The notes under the pieces are model-generated. The model had not been told where the DNA came from. It searched no databases and worked only from the letters and a program-made list of their open reading frames with translations. From assembly GCA_018432615.1 (NCBI GenBank), contig JAHDSQ010000007.1, positions 1 through 64,000 on the forward strand: a stretch of DNA of 64,000 nt. The letters are read 5' to 3'. The position numbers and the translations under genes are program-made. Shown here one piece after another: positions 38,338 through 46,886 of the stretch (position 1 is its first letter; each line of letters starts with the position of its first letter). Origin of the DNA: Clostridia bacterium. Its GTDB lineage: Bacteria; Bacillota; Peptococcia; DRI-13; SM3-B62.

Positions 38338-38391
38338 GAAAAACACTCAACAGCAATCATTGTAAGTGAGTGGATGAAAATATTAAGAAAC

Positions 38392-38438
38392 AAAGGGGCA
38401 GTAACGAACTTACATCAAAGTTTCGTTGCTGCCCTTTT
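38392..38438 (+). terminator. Rho-independent terminator after the V-ATPase operon
   Basis: AAAGGGGCAGTAACGAA (38392-38408) pairs with 38422-38438, with one G-U, leading into a run of T residues. Read from the other side it has an A-rich/T-rich flank too and may serve the convergent regulator gene. Confidence 0.85.
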
Positions 38439-38447
38439 TGAAACTCA

Positions 38448-39755
38448 TTATTTTCTCTTCGTTGTGGAATATCTTATCGATTTTCCCTTGCCTATTCGCC
38501 TGATTAAATTGTTATCAAGGAGTTTTTTTAGTGTACGGATTGTGACACTCTGTGAAAGACCGAGGGCGGTTTCTAAATCAATCCTTGCAACTGTTTTATG
38601 TGCGGACAGATAATTTAGTATCCTTTTTTCCGCGGTGGTGAGGGCATCTTTTTTGTAGGATACATCCTGCTGATAATTTGTATTAGGCAGTGTGATTTTA
38701 AACGCATTGTCGGAAAGCTCGATATTTGGTTGGTCCTCATGTTCACGGTAGCATTCCATAATTTTTGGCATGCCTGTACCGAAAGCCTCTATGAGATGCA
38801 AACGATAAAATACGTCTGCGAGATGACTGTTGCGAAGGACGGAGACCCCGAGCATCATATCGCTGAAAGAGATTCCCTTCGGCAATCCACCGAGAGAAAC
38901 AAACTCTACGCGGTTGTCAAAAACACTGATGAAGGTACTGTCACTATATGAGTAGTCCCGATGAACGAGGGCATTAAGCAGAGCCTCGCGTACGGCTTCC
39001 GGGGGATAGTCGCGGAGGTCGATTCGTTTCAAACCGGAAAACTCTGCGCGGGTACGATTAAACCGGTTAATGTATTCATAGATGTCCTCAAGCTGCTTCA
39101 ATAGTGAACCGGAAAACTCTACACGGTCTTTAAACACCAATTTACTATTGCCTTCAAAAACGGCTAACTTAGTGGTATGCATACATTGATCGGAAAGTAG
39201 CAGGGCGAGATTTGTAAAAGCGCCGTCTTCGCCGATGAGGCAAAGAGTTCTTTTTTGCTCATTTCCGAATTTGATTTTTTCTTCGGCAAAGAATTTGCCT
39301 GCACTATGGAAAGTTAGTTCCTGCTTGAGCGAACGTGTGGTTTCAAAACTGTCACCGCCGGTTTCTTTTATCATTTTTAGAATCGCGCTCTCAGTTGCCG
39401 GAACGGTGGATGCACCCTGCCGCACAAATACACCCTCAGGACGGATGCCCTTACCTGGGAGATAGTATGGAGGCGCGGTGCCTTTTTGCACGTTTATGGC
39501 GATAATGCTCTTCCCTTTTATCGTTCTTGCCTCGCAAAGCGTGAACAGTGTGACATCGGGTCTAATGGAGTCCCGGATCGTGTTTGTCACCTTAAGCATC
39601 GTCGTATCGGTATTATCGACACCGGTAATACTCCCGTTGTCATCTATGCCAATTAGTAACTCTCCGCCGTTGGTGTTAGCGAAAGCTATAACGGTCTTTA
39701 CGATGTCATCTGTGTATTCCCTTTTGAATTCGGTTACTAAACTTTCTTTATTCAT
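38448..39755 (-). CDS. AlbA_2 (Schlafen-like) domain transcriptional regulator
   Basis: A 435-residue protein: AlbA_2 domain (about residues 1-125: SLVTEFKREYTDDIVKTVIAFANTNGG, IGIDDNGSITG), a central HATPase-like region (REALLNALVHRDYSYS, IEAFGTGMPKI) and a C-terminal winged helix (about 375-430: LETALGLSQSVTIRTLKKLLDN). Such proteins act as regulators or sit beside defence genes; the target is not known. An array of GGTTAGA repeats covers its promoter, so it likely represses itself. Confidence 0.87.
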   Translation of the reverse strand: MNKESLVTEFKREYTDDIVKTVIAFANTNGGELLIGIDDNGSITGVDNTDTTMLKVTNTIRDSIRPDVTLFTLCEARTIKGKSIIAINVQKGTAPPYYLPGKGIRPEGVFVRQGASTVPATESAILKMIKETGGDSFETTRSLKQELTFHSAGKFFAEEKIKFGNEQKRTLCLIGEDGAFTNLALLLSDQCMHTTKLAVFEGNSKLVFKDRVEFSGSLLKQLEDIYEYINRFNRTRAEFSGLKRIDLRDYPPEAVREALLNALVHRDYSYSDSTFISVFDNRVEFVSLGGLPKGISFSDMMLGVSVLRNSHLADVFYRLHLIEAFGTGMPKIMECYREHEDQPNIELSDNAFKITLPNTNYQQDVSYKKDALTTAEKRILNYLSAHKTVARIDLETALGLSQSVTIRTLKKLLDNNLIRRIGKGKSIRYSTTKRK

Positions 39756-39785
39756 ATTTCTTCACCCCGTTGATATGATATCCTT

Positions 39786-39857
39786 ATTATACTCTTTCTA
39801 ACCACATTTGCAAAGCAAAAGTGGTTAGAATCGGTTAGATTGGTTAGAATGGTCAGC
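39786..39857. promoter_or_regulatory. Promoter and GGTTAGA operator array of the AlbA_2 regulator
   Basis: The minus-strand promoter is TTTGCA (39814-39809), 17 bases, TATAAT (39791-39786). TCTAACCAC (39797-39805) and GTGGTTAGA (39821-39829) form an inverted repeat around the -35. Direct copies of GGTTAGA begin at 39823, 39833 and 39842, with a variant GGTCAGC at 39851, so the spacing is 9-10 bp. Confidence 0.75.
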
Positions 39858-39982
39858 AATTGTCTCCCGGTTTACGCTAATGTTTGCCATAAGGCCCATC
39901 TTTAAATATAATAAAGCTTGGATACAGTATACAATGTTAAAATCGGAAGTATCTCAATAATACTTCTTCACAGGGGGTTAAG

Positions 39983-41428
39983 ATGAGTAATTACGAAGCG
40001 GTTATCGGTTTAGAGGTTCATGTAGAGTTAAAGACAAAAACAAAACTGTTCTGTGGATGCTCTACCGAGTTCGGGAAAGAACCTAATACCCAGGTTTGTG
40101 CCGTCTGCCTCGGTCTGCCGGGCAGTCCTTCGGGTGTTTTAAATAAAAAGGTTGTGGAGCTGGCCGTAAAAGCCGGCTTAGCCCTCAACTGTGAAATAGG
40201 GACTCATACCTGGTTTGACAGGAAAAACTATTACTATCCCGATTTGCCTAAAGGCTTTCAAATCTCTCAAGTCTTTCGGCCCATTGCCTCTAAAGGTTAT
40301 CTGGATATAGAGGTAAACGGGCAGAGTAAACGAATCAACATCACCAGGGCTCATATTGAAGAAGATCCCGGGAAACTGGCCCACGCGGGTGGAAGTATTA
40401 CCGCTGCCCACTATTCCTGTGTAGACTACAACCGTTCCGGCATGCCGCTGATAGAGATAGTATCGGAACCGGAACTGCGTTCGGGGGAAGAAGCCAAAGC
40501 CTATCTGGAGAAGCTCAAGGCAATTCTAGAATACACCGGTGTTTCCGATGTAAAGATGGAGCAGGGTTCCTTGCGTTGCGATGCCAACGTCTCGATACGG
40601 CCGGTAGGAACTACTGCTTTAGGAACAAGGACAGAAATCAAGAACATGAATTCTTTTCGTGCCGTGCAGCGGGCCATTGAGTATGAGATACAAAGGCAGA
40701 TGGATGCGGTGGAGGACGGGGAAAGAATTATCCAGGAGACTCGCGGCTGGGATGAAAACAAGGGTATCACCGTCTCCATGCGTAATAAGGAGAATCCGGA
40801 TTATCGTTGCTTCATTGAGCATGAGGCCACCGCAATTGAATTGACCCAAGAATGGATCCAAGAGGTAGGGGCCACCATCCCGGAATTACCGGATGACCGG
40901 CAAAAGCGTCTTGTCCTGGAGCATGGACTGCCGGAGTATGATGCCGGAGTTATCACCAGTTCTCTGGCTTTGGCGGAATTGTTTGATGAAACGTTGGCAA
41001 GACACCCGGATGCCAAAACAATCAGCAATTGGATTATGGGTGAATTGTTACGTTTGTTGAATGCCCGTAATATGGATATCAGTGAGTCTAAAATAACCGC
41101 AGCAGGGCTGGCTTCTTTGCTTAAGTTAATTGAAAAGGGATCTATCAGTAATAAAATGGGCAAAGAGGTCTTTGAAGTCATGTTTGAAAAAGGGCAAACA
41201 CCCGAGCAAATCGTGAAAGAAAAGGGTCTTTCCCAGATATCTGATGAGGGACAGTTAGCGCAAATCATCGACGAAGTAATCACTAATAATCCCAAATCGG
41301 TGGAAGATTATCAAGCCGGTAAAAAACAGGCCATCGGCTTTTTGGTAGGGCAAGTAATGAAGGCTACCAAGGGGCAGGCTAATCCCGGCGTGGTCAATAC
41401 GCTGCTACGGGAAAAGATGAGCAAATAA
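39983..41428 (+). CDS. gatB: Aspartyl/glutamyl-tRNA(Asn/Gln) amidotransferase subunit B
   Basis: A 481-residue subunit that positions misacylated tRNA and activates the aminoacyl group in the GatCAB complex. Family signatures are plain: [23 protein letters not shown] at the start, [26 protein letters not shown] and [13 protein letters not shown] at the end. A strong site (AGGGGG) precedes ATG 39983. Unlike common gatCAB operons no gatC or gatA lies upstream or downstream here; those must be elsewhere in the genome. Confidence 0.96.
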   Translation: MSNYEAVIGLEVHVELKTKTKLFCGCSTEFGKEPNTQVCAVCLGLPGSPSGVLNKKVVELAVKAGLALNCEIGTHTWFDRKNYYYPDLPKGFQISQVFRPIASKGYLDIEVNGQSKRINITRAHIEEDPGKLAHAGGSITAAHYSCVDYNRSGMPLIEIVSEPELRSGEEAKAYLEKLKAILEYTGVSDVKMEQGSLRCDANVSIRPVGTTALGTRTEIKNMNSFRAVQRAIEYEIQRQMDAVEDGERIIQETRGWDENKGITVSMRNKENPDYRCFIEHEATAIELTQEWIQEVGATIPELPDDRQKRLVLEHGLPEYDAGVITSSLALAELFDETLARHPDAKTISNWIMGELLRLLNARNMDISESKITAAGLASLLKLIEKGSISNKMGKEVFEVMFEKGQTPEQIVKEKGLSQISDEGQLAQIIDEVITNNPKSVEDYQAGKKQAIGFLVGQVMKATKGQANPGVVNTLLREKMSK

Positions 41429-41440
41429 GGTGAAAATTTC

Positions 41441-42328
41441 ATGGCAAATTACAAAGAAATAACTTGTTCTGTAGCCTGCAACAAGTTAAAAAGAAAAATC
41501 CCCTTCGGCTGGGACTTAAACATCTACCGGGGCTGTGAGCACGGCTGTAAATATTGCTATGCCTTGTATTCTCATCAATACCTTGGTTCCGAAAAGTATT
41601 ACGAAGAGATTTTTGTGAAAACCAATATTGTCGAGCGCTTGGAAAAACAACTCAGCAGTCCTTCATGGCCAAGAGAAGTCGTCAACATAGGAGGAGTTAC
41701 CGACAGCTATCAGCCCGTAGAGGCACAGTACAAGCTGATGCCCGAGGTTTTGCGGCTCATGATCAAATACCGTACCCCCTGCATTATTTCCACCAAGTCG
41801 GATTTGATTTTACGGGATTATGACCTGATTGCCGAGCTGGCAGAGATAACCTATGTGAATGTCGCGGCTACGGTTACCTGCATGGATGAAGACATGCGAA
41901 GCTTGATAGAACCTCACGGAGCGGAATCAAAAAAGAGGTTGGCAATGCTCAAAGAGTTTGCCAAGACAAAGGCTGGTACAGGCCTGCATTTCATGCCGAT
42001 CATTCCCTTTCTCACCGACAGATTGGAGAATATCGAAGCCCTTTATTCCGCAGCCGCAGATTGCCATGTTGACTATGTATTACCGGGAGTCCTTTATTTG
42101 CGGGGGAAAACCAGGAATGAGTTTTTCGACTTTGTCAAAGGGGAATTGCCGGATCTTTATGAACCATTGCGCCAACTTTACAAAAAGGGTGGGGCGAGTA
42201 AGGAGTACAAGGACAAGCTGTATGCGACAGTGAACAGAATCAAGGCCAAGTATGGGCTTTCAAGCAGCTACAGCAAACCAATGAAGGAGAAATTGAAAGG
42301 TCTTCATACGTTATTTCCAGGTTTGTAG
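41441..42328 (+). CDS. Radical SAM protein of the SPL-like / Rv2578c type
   Basis: A 295-residue radical SAM enzyme with the cluster motif CEHGCKYC (Cys32, Cys36, Cys39), the preceding WDLNIYRGC, and a central GVTDSYQPVEAQYKL segment typical of this photolyase-like group. These proteins lack an assigned substrate in most bacteria. It starts 12 bases after gatB and may share its transcript. Confidence 0.88.
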   Translation: MANYKEITCSVACNKLKRKIPFGWDLNIYRGCEHGCKYCYALYSHQYLGSEKYYEEIFVKTNIVERLEKQLSSPSWPREVVNIGGVTDSYQPVEAQYKLMPEVLRLMIKYRTPCIISTKSDLILRDYDLIAELAEITYVNVAATVTCMDEDMRSLIEPHGAESKKRLAMLKEFAKTKAGTGLHFMPIIPFLTDRLENIEALYSAAADCHVDYVLPGVLYLRGKTRNEFFDFVKGELPDLYEPLRQLYKKGGASKEYKDKLYATVNRIKAKYGLSSSYSKPMKEKLKGLHTLFPGL

Positions 42329-42368
42329 TGCAAATAGCTTCGTTAGAAAGAAAAAGACCCTTTTGAGG

Positions 42369-42593
42369 TCAAAGTTTATTCCAGAATTCAGGTTCAGTAG
42401 TTTTGAGCTGTTTTTCAAGTATCCTTTTCCATAAATTTTTGGGAATTTCTTTTGCTACAGCATGACTGATTTTGGTTTTAAGTACGGTCCCATCAGCCAA
42501 AACTTTTTCGTAATACCAATGATCCGTGTTTCTGATTTTTACCCAACCGTTTTTATCACAATATCTTTTTAGATCCCCAAATTTAGGAGGCAT
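42369..42593 (-). CDS. HicA-like small toxin candidate
   Basis: A 74-residue basic protein. The order KFGDLKRYCDKNGWVKIR, then TDHWYYEKVL, then ISHAVAKEIPKNLWKRIL resembles the small dsRBD-like HicA mRNA-interferase fold, with a histidine (TDH) at about the catalytic position. The similarity is by eye and moderate. It overlaps the larger upstream gene by 11 bases, as toxins overlap antitoxins. Confidence 0.6.
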   Translation of the reverse strand: MPPKFGDLKRYCDKNGWVKIRNTDHWYYEKVLADGTVLKTKISHAVAKEIPKNLWKRILEKQLKTTEPEFWNKL

Positions 42594-43014
42594 TACTCAA
42601 TTCCAACAAATCACGAATATCTTTGTCTGAATCACAAAGCAAGACACGTAAGATATATGGAAAATGGGATTTGCGGTTGGGGGCATTTAAAAACAGTTGC
42701 GAGCGTTGAAGATAATCTGAAGCATATATCTTTAAGTCCTCAACTAATTCATTGATAGCATCCTCCAGAGACGAACCGCTTGAATATATCTCAAGGTTAT
42801 CTAAGGCAAGGGTGATTGAACCATCATTTTCTTCGATAATTTCAGGTTTTAAGCTGTAGTTTGCTAAAAGCATCTTCTGCTGGTCAACACGAAGAACCAA
42901 AACTTCTTCGGTTTTTTTTCGTTTAATAATAGTTGGTTTAAAAGAGTTAAAGACCTGATCATATAAGGATGAGAATTCTTTTCTCGCTTCGGTAAGGTTT
43001 AATTCCGATAACAT
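42583..43014 (-). CDS. Phd/YefM-like antitoxin candidate with extra C-terminal domain
   Basis: About 143 residues. The first 45 (LSELNLTEARKEFSSLYDQV, then a basic strand and VLVLRVD) match the Phd/YefM DNA-binding fold. The rest (ENDGSITLALDNLEIYSSG, DAINELVEDLKIYASDY, APNRKSHFPYILRVLL) is a separate domain, part of it recalling the HicB strand-helix pattern. ATG 43014 is preferred; ATG 43020 is two codons earlier. The gene lies upstream of and overlapping the HicA-like toxin, with operator repeats before it. Confidence 0.65.
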   Translation of the reverse strand: MLSELNLTEARKEFSSLYDQVFNSFKPTIIKRKKTEEVLVLRVDQQKMLLANYSLKPEIIEENDGSITLALDNLEIYSSGSSLEDAINELVEDLKIYASDYLQRSQLFLNAPNRKSHFPYILRVLLCDSDKDIRDLLELSNAS

Positions 43015-43063
43015 TGTCATATACCTCTACACCTCCACATCTCTTCGTATACTAACATGATAT

Positions 43064-43090
43064 GTACATAATGTACAGATAGTACATAAA
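43064..43090. promoter_or_regulatory. Three 9-bp repeats upstream of the toxin-antitoxin pair
   Basis: GTACATAAT, GTACAGATA and GTACATAAA follow one another without a gap, starting at 43064, 43073 and 43082. The first two also make the palindrome GTACAT-A-ATGTAC. They lie 45-75 bases upstream of the antitoxin start, suited to autoregulation by the antitoxin. The remaining bases up to 43307 show no gene. Confidence 0.7.
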
Positions 43091-43307
43091 TAGTTTAGAC
43101 AGTATTTATGATTACTATTAGTTTTAGTTAAATGTATAGCACTTAATATCCTTAATAATGGGTGATCTTATTAAAGAACAAATCCACAAACAGGTAAATC
43201 CATACAAATACATTGCAGGCGATGTAATGCTTGTTGCCCAAAATGTTTTCTGATATTATGGTAAGAGTATTGCAAGCTAAGCAAGCCTGTCTAAGGGGGT
43301 AACAAAT

Positions 43308-43700
43308 CTGGATAAGGACATGATTAAACTCGTGGCAAACGACAGGTTTGCCGAATACATCGGTATTAAGATTCTTAAGGTCGATATAGGGTACGCCTTG
43401 ACACAAATGGAAATCGAGGAAAAACACCTCAATGGGGTAAACATCGTCCAAGGCGGAGCTATTTTTTCGTTAGCGGACTACGCGTTCGCTGTGGCTTCAA
43501 ACTCAACCGGAATTGTTACTTTAGGCGTCAATGCCAATATCACATATTTTAAATCTCCCCAAGCGGGTACACTTACGGCAGAAGCTAAGGAAGTATCTGC
43601 AGGCAGAAAAATCTGCAGTTATAACGTGGATGTTTTTGACGATAATAAGGATCTGATCGCCAGGTTCTGTGCTACCGGATACATAAAGAATAGTAACTAA
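43308..43700 (+). CDS. PaaI-type hotdog thioesterase
   Basis: About 130 residues of a single hotdog fold. The HLNGVNIVQGGAIFSLADYAFA segment is the PaaI/4HBT signature, where the family carries HGG with an acidic residue in the helix; here it reads QGG with Asp in LADYA. It hydrolyses acyl-CoA thioesters of unknown identity. The only strong ribosome site (AAGGGGG, 43293-43299) is 8 bases before an in-frame CTG at 43308 and 20 bases before ATG 43320, so a CTG start is proposed; otherwise the protein begins at 43320. Confidence 0.82.
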   Translation: MDKDMIKLVANDRFAEYIGIKILKVDIGYALTQMEIEEKHLNGVNIVQGGAIFSLADYAFAVASNSTGIVTLGVNANITYFKSPQAGTLTAEAKEVSAGRKICSYNVDVFDDNKDLIARFCATGYIKNSN

Positions 43701-43747
43701 AGGTTAGATAGAACAGCATACAAAGAAGAGAATGAGGATATGAACAC

Positions 43748-44689
43748 ATGAACGGATATATGACAGTTGTAGTAAATCAAATCATAATTTTTGCTTTTAT
43801 CATGGCAGTAGGATATATTGCGGCTTTGACAAAAGTAATCACGAAAGACAGCCTTAACACCTTGTCTAACCTCATCGTCAAAATTATTCTCCCGGCCTTA
43901 ATTTTTAGCGTTGTGGCCGGAAGCGGTGTGGGGATAGAGGACTTCTTAATCAGCGGAAGATTTGCCGGTGGGGTAGTGTTAACCTACATTCTTCTTACCA
44001 TTGCAGGGGTTCTTGGGAGCAGGCTGTGTAAGCTTGAGGGAAAAATTTCCAACATATTTATCTCCTTAACAGTATTCGGAAATATGGGCTTTATGGGGAT
44101 ACCTTTGATTCAGGCAGTATTTAAAGATCCTGTTGCACAGGTATGTATTTCCGTGTATACCATCATTGATATGGCTTTCTTATGGACCTTTGGGATATAT
44201 CTCTGCAGTAGGCATCAAAAGGAAGCAAACTTTTTGTATGCTGTAAAAAATATCATCAACCCAACTACGGTTGCTTTAGTTATCGCTTTTATCATTATGG
44301 CTTTTGATATTCCGGTGCCAAGATTGCTGATGGATACAATTACCGGCATAGGAGGTATCAGCAAGTATCTGACTCTGATGTATTTGGGTGGGGCTCTTGC
44401 TTTTGTCCCAATCATTAAGGTATTTAAAAAATCAAGCATTTTTATGCTGACGGCAGTTAAAATGCTGATAATGCCCTTGGTTATATACATCATATTCGGT
44501 TCGTTTTTGTCGGAGATCCCTCGCACAATTTTGACCTTGATCGTTGCACTTCCGCCTATGACCACAATTGTCATGGTAGCAAAAGCTTACGGCTCAGACG
44601 ATGAATTTGCGACAGAAGTAATTTTCGTTACAACTCTCTTCAGTCTGCTTACGATTCCTATCGTCAGCGCCGTGATCAGTGTGCTGTAA
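43748..44689 (+). CDS. AEC-family (auxin efflux carrier-like) transporter
   Basis: A 313-residue membrane protein with about ten helices in two inverted halves. The family's features include NQIIIFAFIMAVGYIAALTKVI, NLIVKIILPALIFS and the second-half segment ALPPMTTIVMVAKAYG. Bacterial members move organic acids such as malate or malonate; no specificity can be set here. It starts 47 bases after the thioesterase and ends at a strong terminator. Confidence 0.9.
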   Translation: MNGYMTVVVNQIIIFAFIMAVGYIAALTKVITKDSLNTLSNLIVKIILPALIFSVVAGSGVGIEDFLISGRFAGGVVLTYILLTIAGVLGSRLCKLEGKISNIFISLTVFGNMGFMGIPLIQAVFKDPVAQVCISVYTIIDMAFLWTFGIYLCSRHQKEANFLYAVKNIINPTTVALVIAFIIMAFDIPVPRLLMDTITGIGGISKYLTLMYLGGALAFVPIIKVFKKSSIFMLTAVKMLIMPLVIYIIFGSFLSEIPRTILTLIVALPPMTTIVMVAKAYGSDDEFATEVIFVTTLFSLLTIPIVSAVISVL

Positions 44690-44726
44690 TATAAAGTAAA
44701 AGTGTGCAGTAGTGAAAAAGACAGAT

Positions 44727-44775
44727 AAAAAGACCCGTGTGCCTGCATGTTCACAGAGCATCCACGGGTCTTTTT
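44727..44775. terminator. Bidirectional terminator between AEC transporter and fprA
   Basis: AAAAAGACCCGTG (44727-44739) pairs perfectly with 44763-44775, with T-runs reading out on both strands (TTTTTTTT on plus). It serves both convergent genes. Confidence 0.9.
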
Positions 44776-44796
44776 TTTGACTCAAATATTATTGAT

Positions 44797-45960
44797 CTAC
44801 TCAAGCACTTCTTGAATCTTTTTCACAACCTCGGTTAACTGCTCCTGGCTCGGAATGTATTGCAGTCTCACTTGTTCCATTAATTCAAAGCCTGCCCCTT
44901 TGAGGACTTCCTCTACCTGACCAACGCTTTGTCCTCCCCAACCATAAGAGCCGAAGGCCAAACCAATCCTGTTCTTTGGCGCCAGCCCTTTCATGTAGGT
45001 CAGAAAAGCGGAGACTTTAGGCAGCATATTGTTATTTAGAGTAGAGGAACCCACACAGACATATTTTGCCGTGAGTACCTCGGGCATCACATCGGAAATG
45101 TCGCTGACCTGCAGATTCATAATCCTTGTGCTGACGCCCTTGGCCTCAAAGGCACTCCCAATCGTCCGGGCGATTTTTTCTGTGGAACCCCACATGGTAT
45201 CATAGACTACTACAACCTTATTCTCTGTTTCATTGGCGGACCATTTAACATATTCCTGAAGGATAGCCGGGATGTTTGAACGCCAAATAATTCCATGGCT
45301 GGGTGCAATTATTTCAATATCCAAGGTGGAGACGGTTTCTAAGGCTTTTTGCACTTGACTGCCATAAGGGAAAACGATATTAGCGTAGTATTTGCCTGCT
45401 TCCTCCAGCAGAACACCCAGAGAGATCTGGTCATCAAAACGCTCCGGTGAAGCGATGTGCTGGCCAAAGGCATCGTTGGAAAAGAGGATTTTTTCTTCTG
45501 CTAGATATGTGACCATATTATCCGGCCAATGGACCATAGGGGTTTGCACGAAAGACAAACTCCGGCTGCCTAAGTTTAGCGTATCCCCGGATTTGACCAC
45601 GGTGTAATCCCAATCTCCTTGATAGTGAGCTTTTAGGCCTTTTTCTCCGTTGGGAGAAGTGATGATTTTTGCCTGGGGGGCTACTTCCATAATTCGTGGG
45701 AGGGAACCGGAATGGTCCATTTCCACATGGTTAGATACTACATAATCAATGCGGGAAGGGTCGATTACATCCGCTATGCGTGACAGCATCTCGTCATATA
45801 AATAATGTTTAACCGTATCTACTAAGGTAATCTTATCATCAATGATCAGATAAGCATTATAGGTCGTACCTCTGGGAGTTAAGTAACCGTGAAAACTGCG
45901 AATATCCCAGTCGATGCCGCCGACCCAGTAAATGTTTTCCTTTAGCTTAACTGCCTTCAT
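44797..45960 (-). CDS. fprA: Second flavo-diiron protein
   Basis: A 387-residue paralogue of the protein at 12.4 kb. Diiron ligands lie in NHVEMDH (His78, Glu80, Asp82, His83), VHWPD, SNDAFG and PSHG; the flavodoxin domain begins near VVVYDTMWGSTEKIA. It differs clearly from the first copy in sequence. It is downstream of a rubredoxin-flavin reductase gene by 16 bases, giving a complete NAD(P)H-to-O2/NO chain as described in Moorella. Confidence 0.94.
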   Translation of the reverse strand: MKAVKLKENIYWVGGIDWDIRSFHGYLTPRGTTYNAYLIIDDKITLVDTVKHYLYDEMLSRIADVIDPSRIDYVVSNHVEMDHSGSLPRIMEVAPQAKIITSPNGEKGLKAHYQGDWDYTVVKSGDTLNLGSRSLSFVQTPMVHWPDNMVTYLAEEKILFSNDAFGQHIASPERFDDQISLGVLLEEAGKYYANIVFPYGSQVQKALETVSTLDIEIIAPSHGIIWRSNIPAILQEYVKWSANETENKVVVVYDTMWGSTEKIARTIGSAFEAKGVSTRIMNLQVSDISDVMPEVLTAKYVCVGSSTLNNNMLPKVSAFLTYMKGLAPKNRIGLAFGSYGWGGQSVGQVEEVLKGAGFELMEQVRLQYIPSQEQLTEVVKKIQEVLE

Positions 45961-45976
45961 CCAATCACCCCGATTT

Positions 45977-46693
45977 CTATTCCTCTACCTCGAACATGTC
46001 TTTGCCTACTCCGCAAACAGGACATACCCAATCCTCCGGGATATCTTCAAAAGCAGTACCCGGGGCTACACCGGAATCGGGATCGCCTTGGGCCGGATCA
46101 TAAACATAACCACAGGCTGTGCAAACATACTTTTTCATATTACTCAGCTCCTTTTTCTCTTTTTCTTCAGTTTTATTCTTCGGCGCGGGTGGAGGCGCCG
46201 AGCCCCTCTTTAACTGGTGGTAATAAGCGTAAGTCATAGGTTCATCTTGTCCTAAAACTTCCGCTTCAATCACTTTACCGATAAAAATAGTATGTGTCTC
46301 TACCTCTAGAATATCGACTACTTCTGCCTCTAAATACCCCAAGGTGTTTTCCAACAGCACGGGAGCACCGGTAACCCCTTTCTTGTATGAAACGGATTGG
46401 TACTTATCCATATCCCTTCCTGATTTAAAACCAAAATGACCGATAAAACTTAAGGGTACGGTGTTAGGCAAGACAGATACGGAAAAAACCTTACTGGCTT
46501 TAATAAATTCATTTGTTAAATTACCTTTATTAATACTTATGGCTACCGTAGCCGGGTCAGATGAAATTTGGAAAAAGGTATTGGCAATCTGCCCATTGTA
46601 TTTTCCGTCTTTAGTTGAACCGATTACATATAATCCATAACTAATCTTGCGAAATATTTTTGTATCTATGCCCCTCATCTCCTTTTTCTTCAT
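45977..46693 (-). CDS. hrb: High-molecular-weight rubredoxin: flavin reductase-rubredoxin fusion
   Basis: Residues 1-165 are an FMN-binding flavin-reductase-like domain ([38 protein letters not shown]). A charged Pro/Lys linker follows, then a rubredoxin with iron ligands Cys191, Cys194, Cys224 and Cys227 (CTACGY, CPVCG). It passes electrons from NAD(P)H to the flavo-diiron protein encoded directly after it. Confidence 0.93.
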   Translation of the reverse strand: MKKKEMRGIDTKIFRKISYGLYVIGSTKDGKYNGQIANTFFQISSDPATVAISINKGNLTNEFIKASKVFSVSVLPNTVPLSFIGHFGFKSGRDMDKYQSVSYKKGVTGAPVLLENTLGYLEAEVVDILEVETHTIFIGKVIEAEVLGQDEPMTYAYYHQLKRGSAPPPAPKNKTEEKEKKELSNMKKYVCTACGYVYDPAQGDPDSGVAPGTAFEDIPEDWVCPVCGVGKDMFEVEE

Positions 46694-46739
46694 TATAACC
46701 GGAATAATCCGACTTCAGCAAGTACAAACATGCAAACAT

Positions 46740-46767
46740 GGGGTCAGGCTTGAATTATTCCCTTATT
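46740..46767 (+). repeat. Dispersed 28-bp repeat, copy 2 (intergenic)
   Basis: GGGGTCAGGCTTGAA followed by TTATTCCCTTATT, matching the minus strand of 19282-19309 with two differences over 28 bases. It lies between hrb and rsgA in otherwise non-coding sequence. Confidence 0.6.
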
Positions 46768-46886
46768 ATGAATGCTATATCCCCGTCCCAAAGGGATTGC
46801 AAAATGGTGCCGTGAGGGAGTATTATTGGAGATAGGGGACATGAATGATTGTTGACATTAAAGATCGTTGAAGAGGTGTTGATATT

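Noticed and set aside
39797-39857. GGTTAGA repeats considered as a CRISPR-like array
   Set aside because: Repeats are 7 bp with 2-3-base gaps and overlap a promoter, so they are operator sites rather than spacers and repeats.
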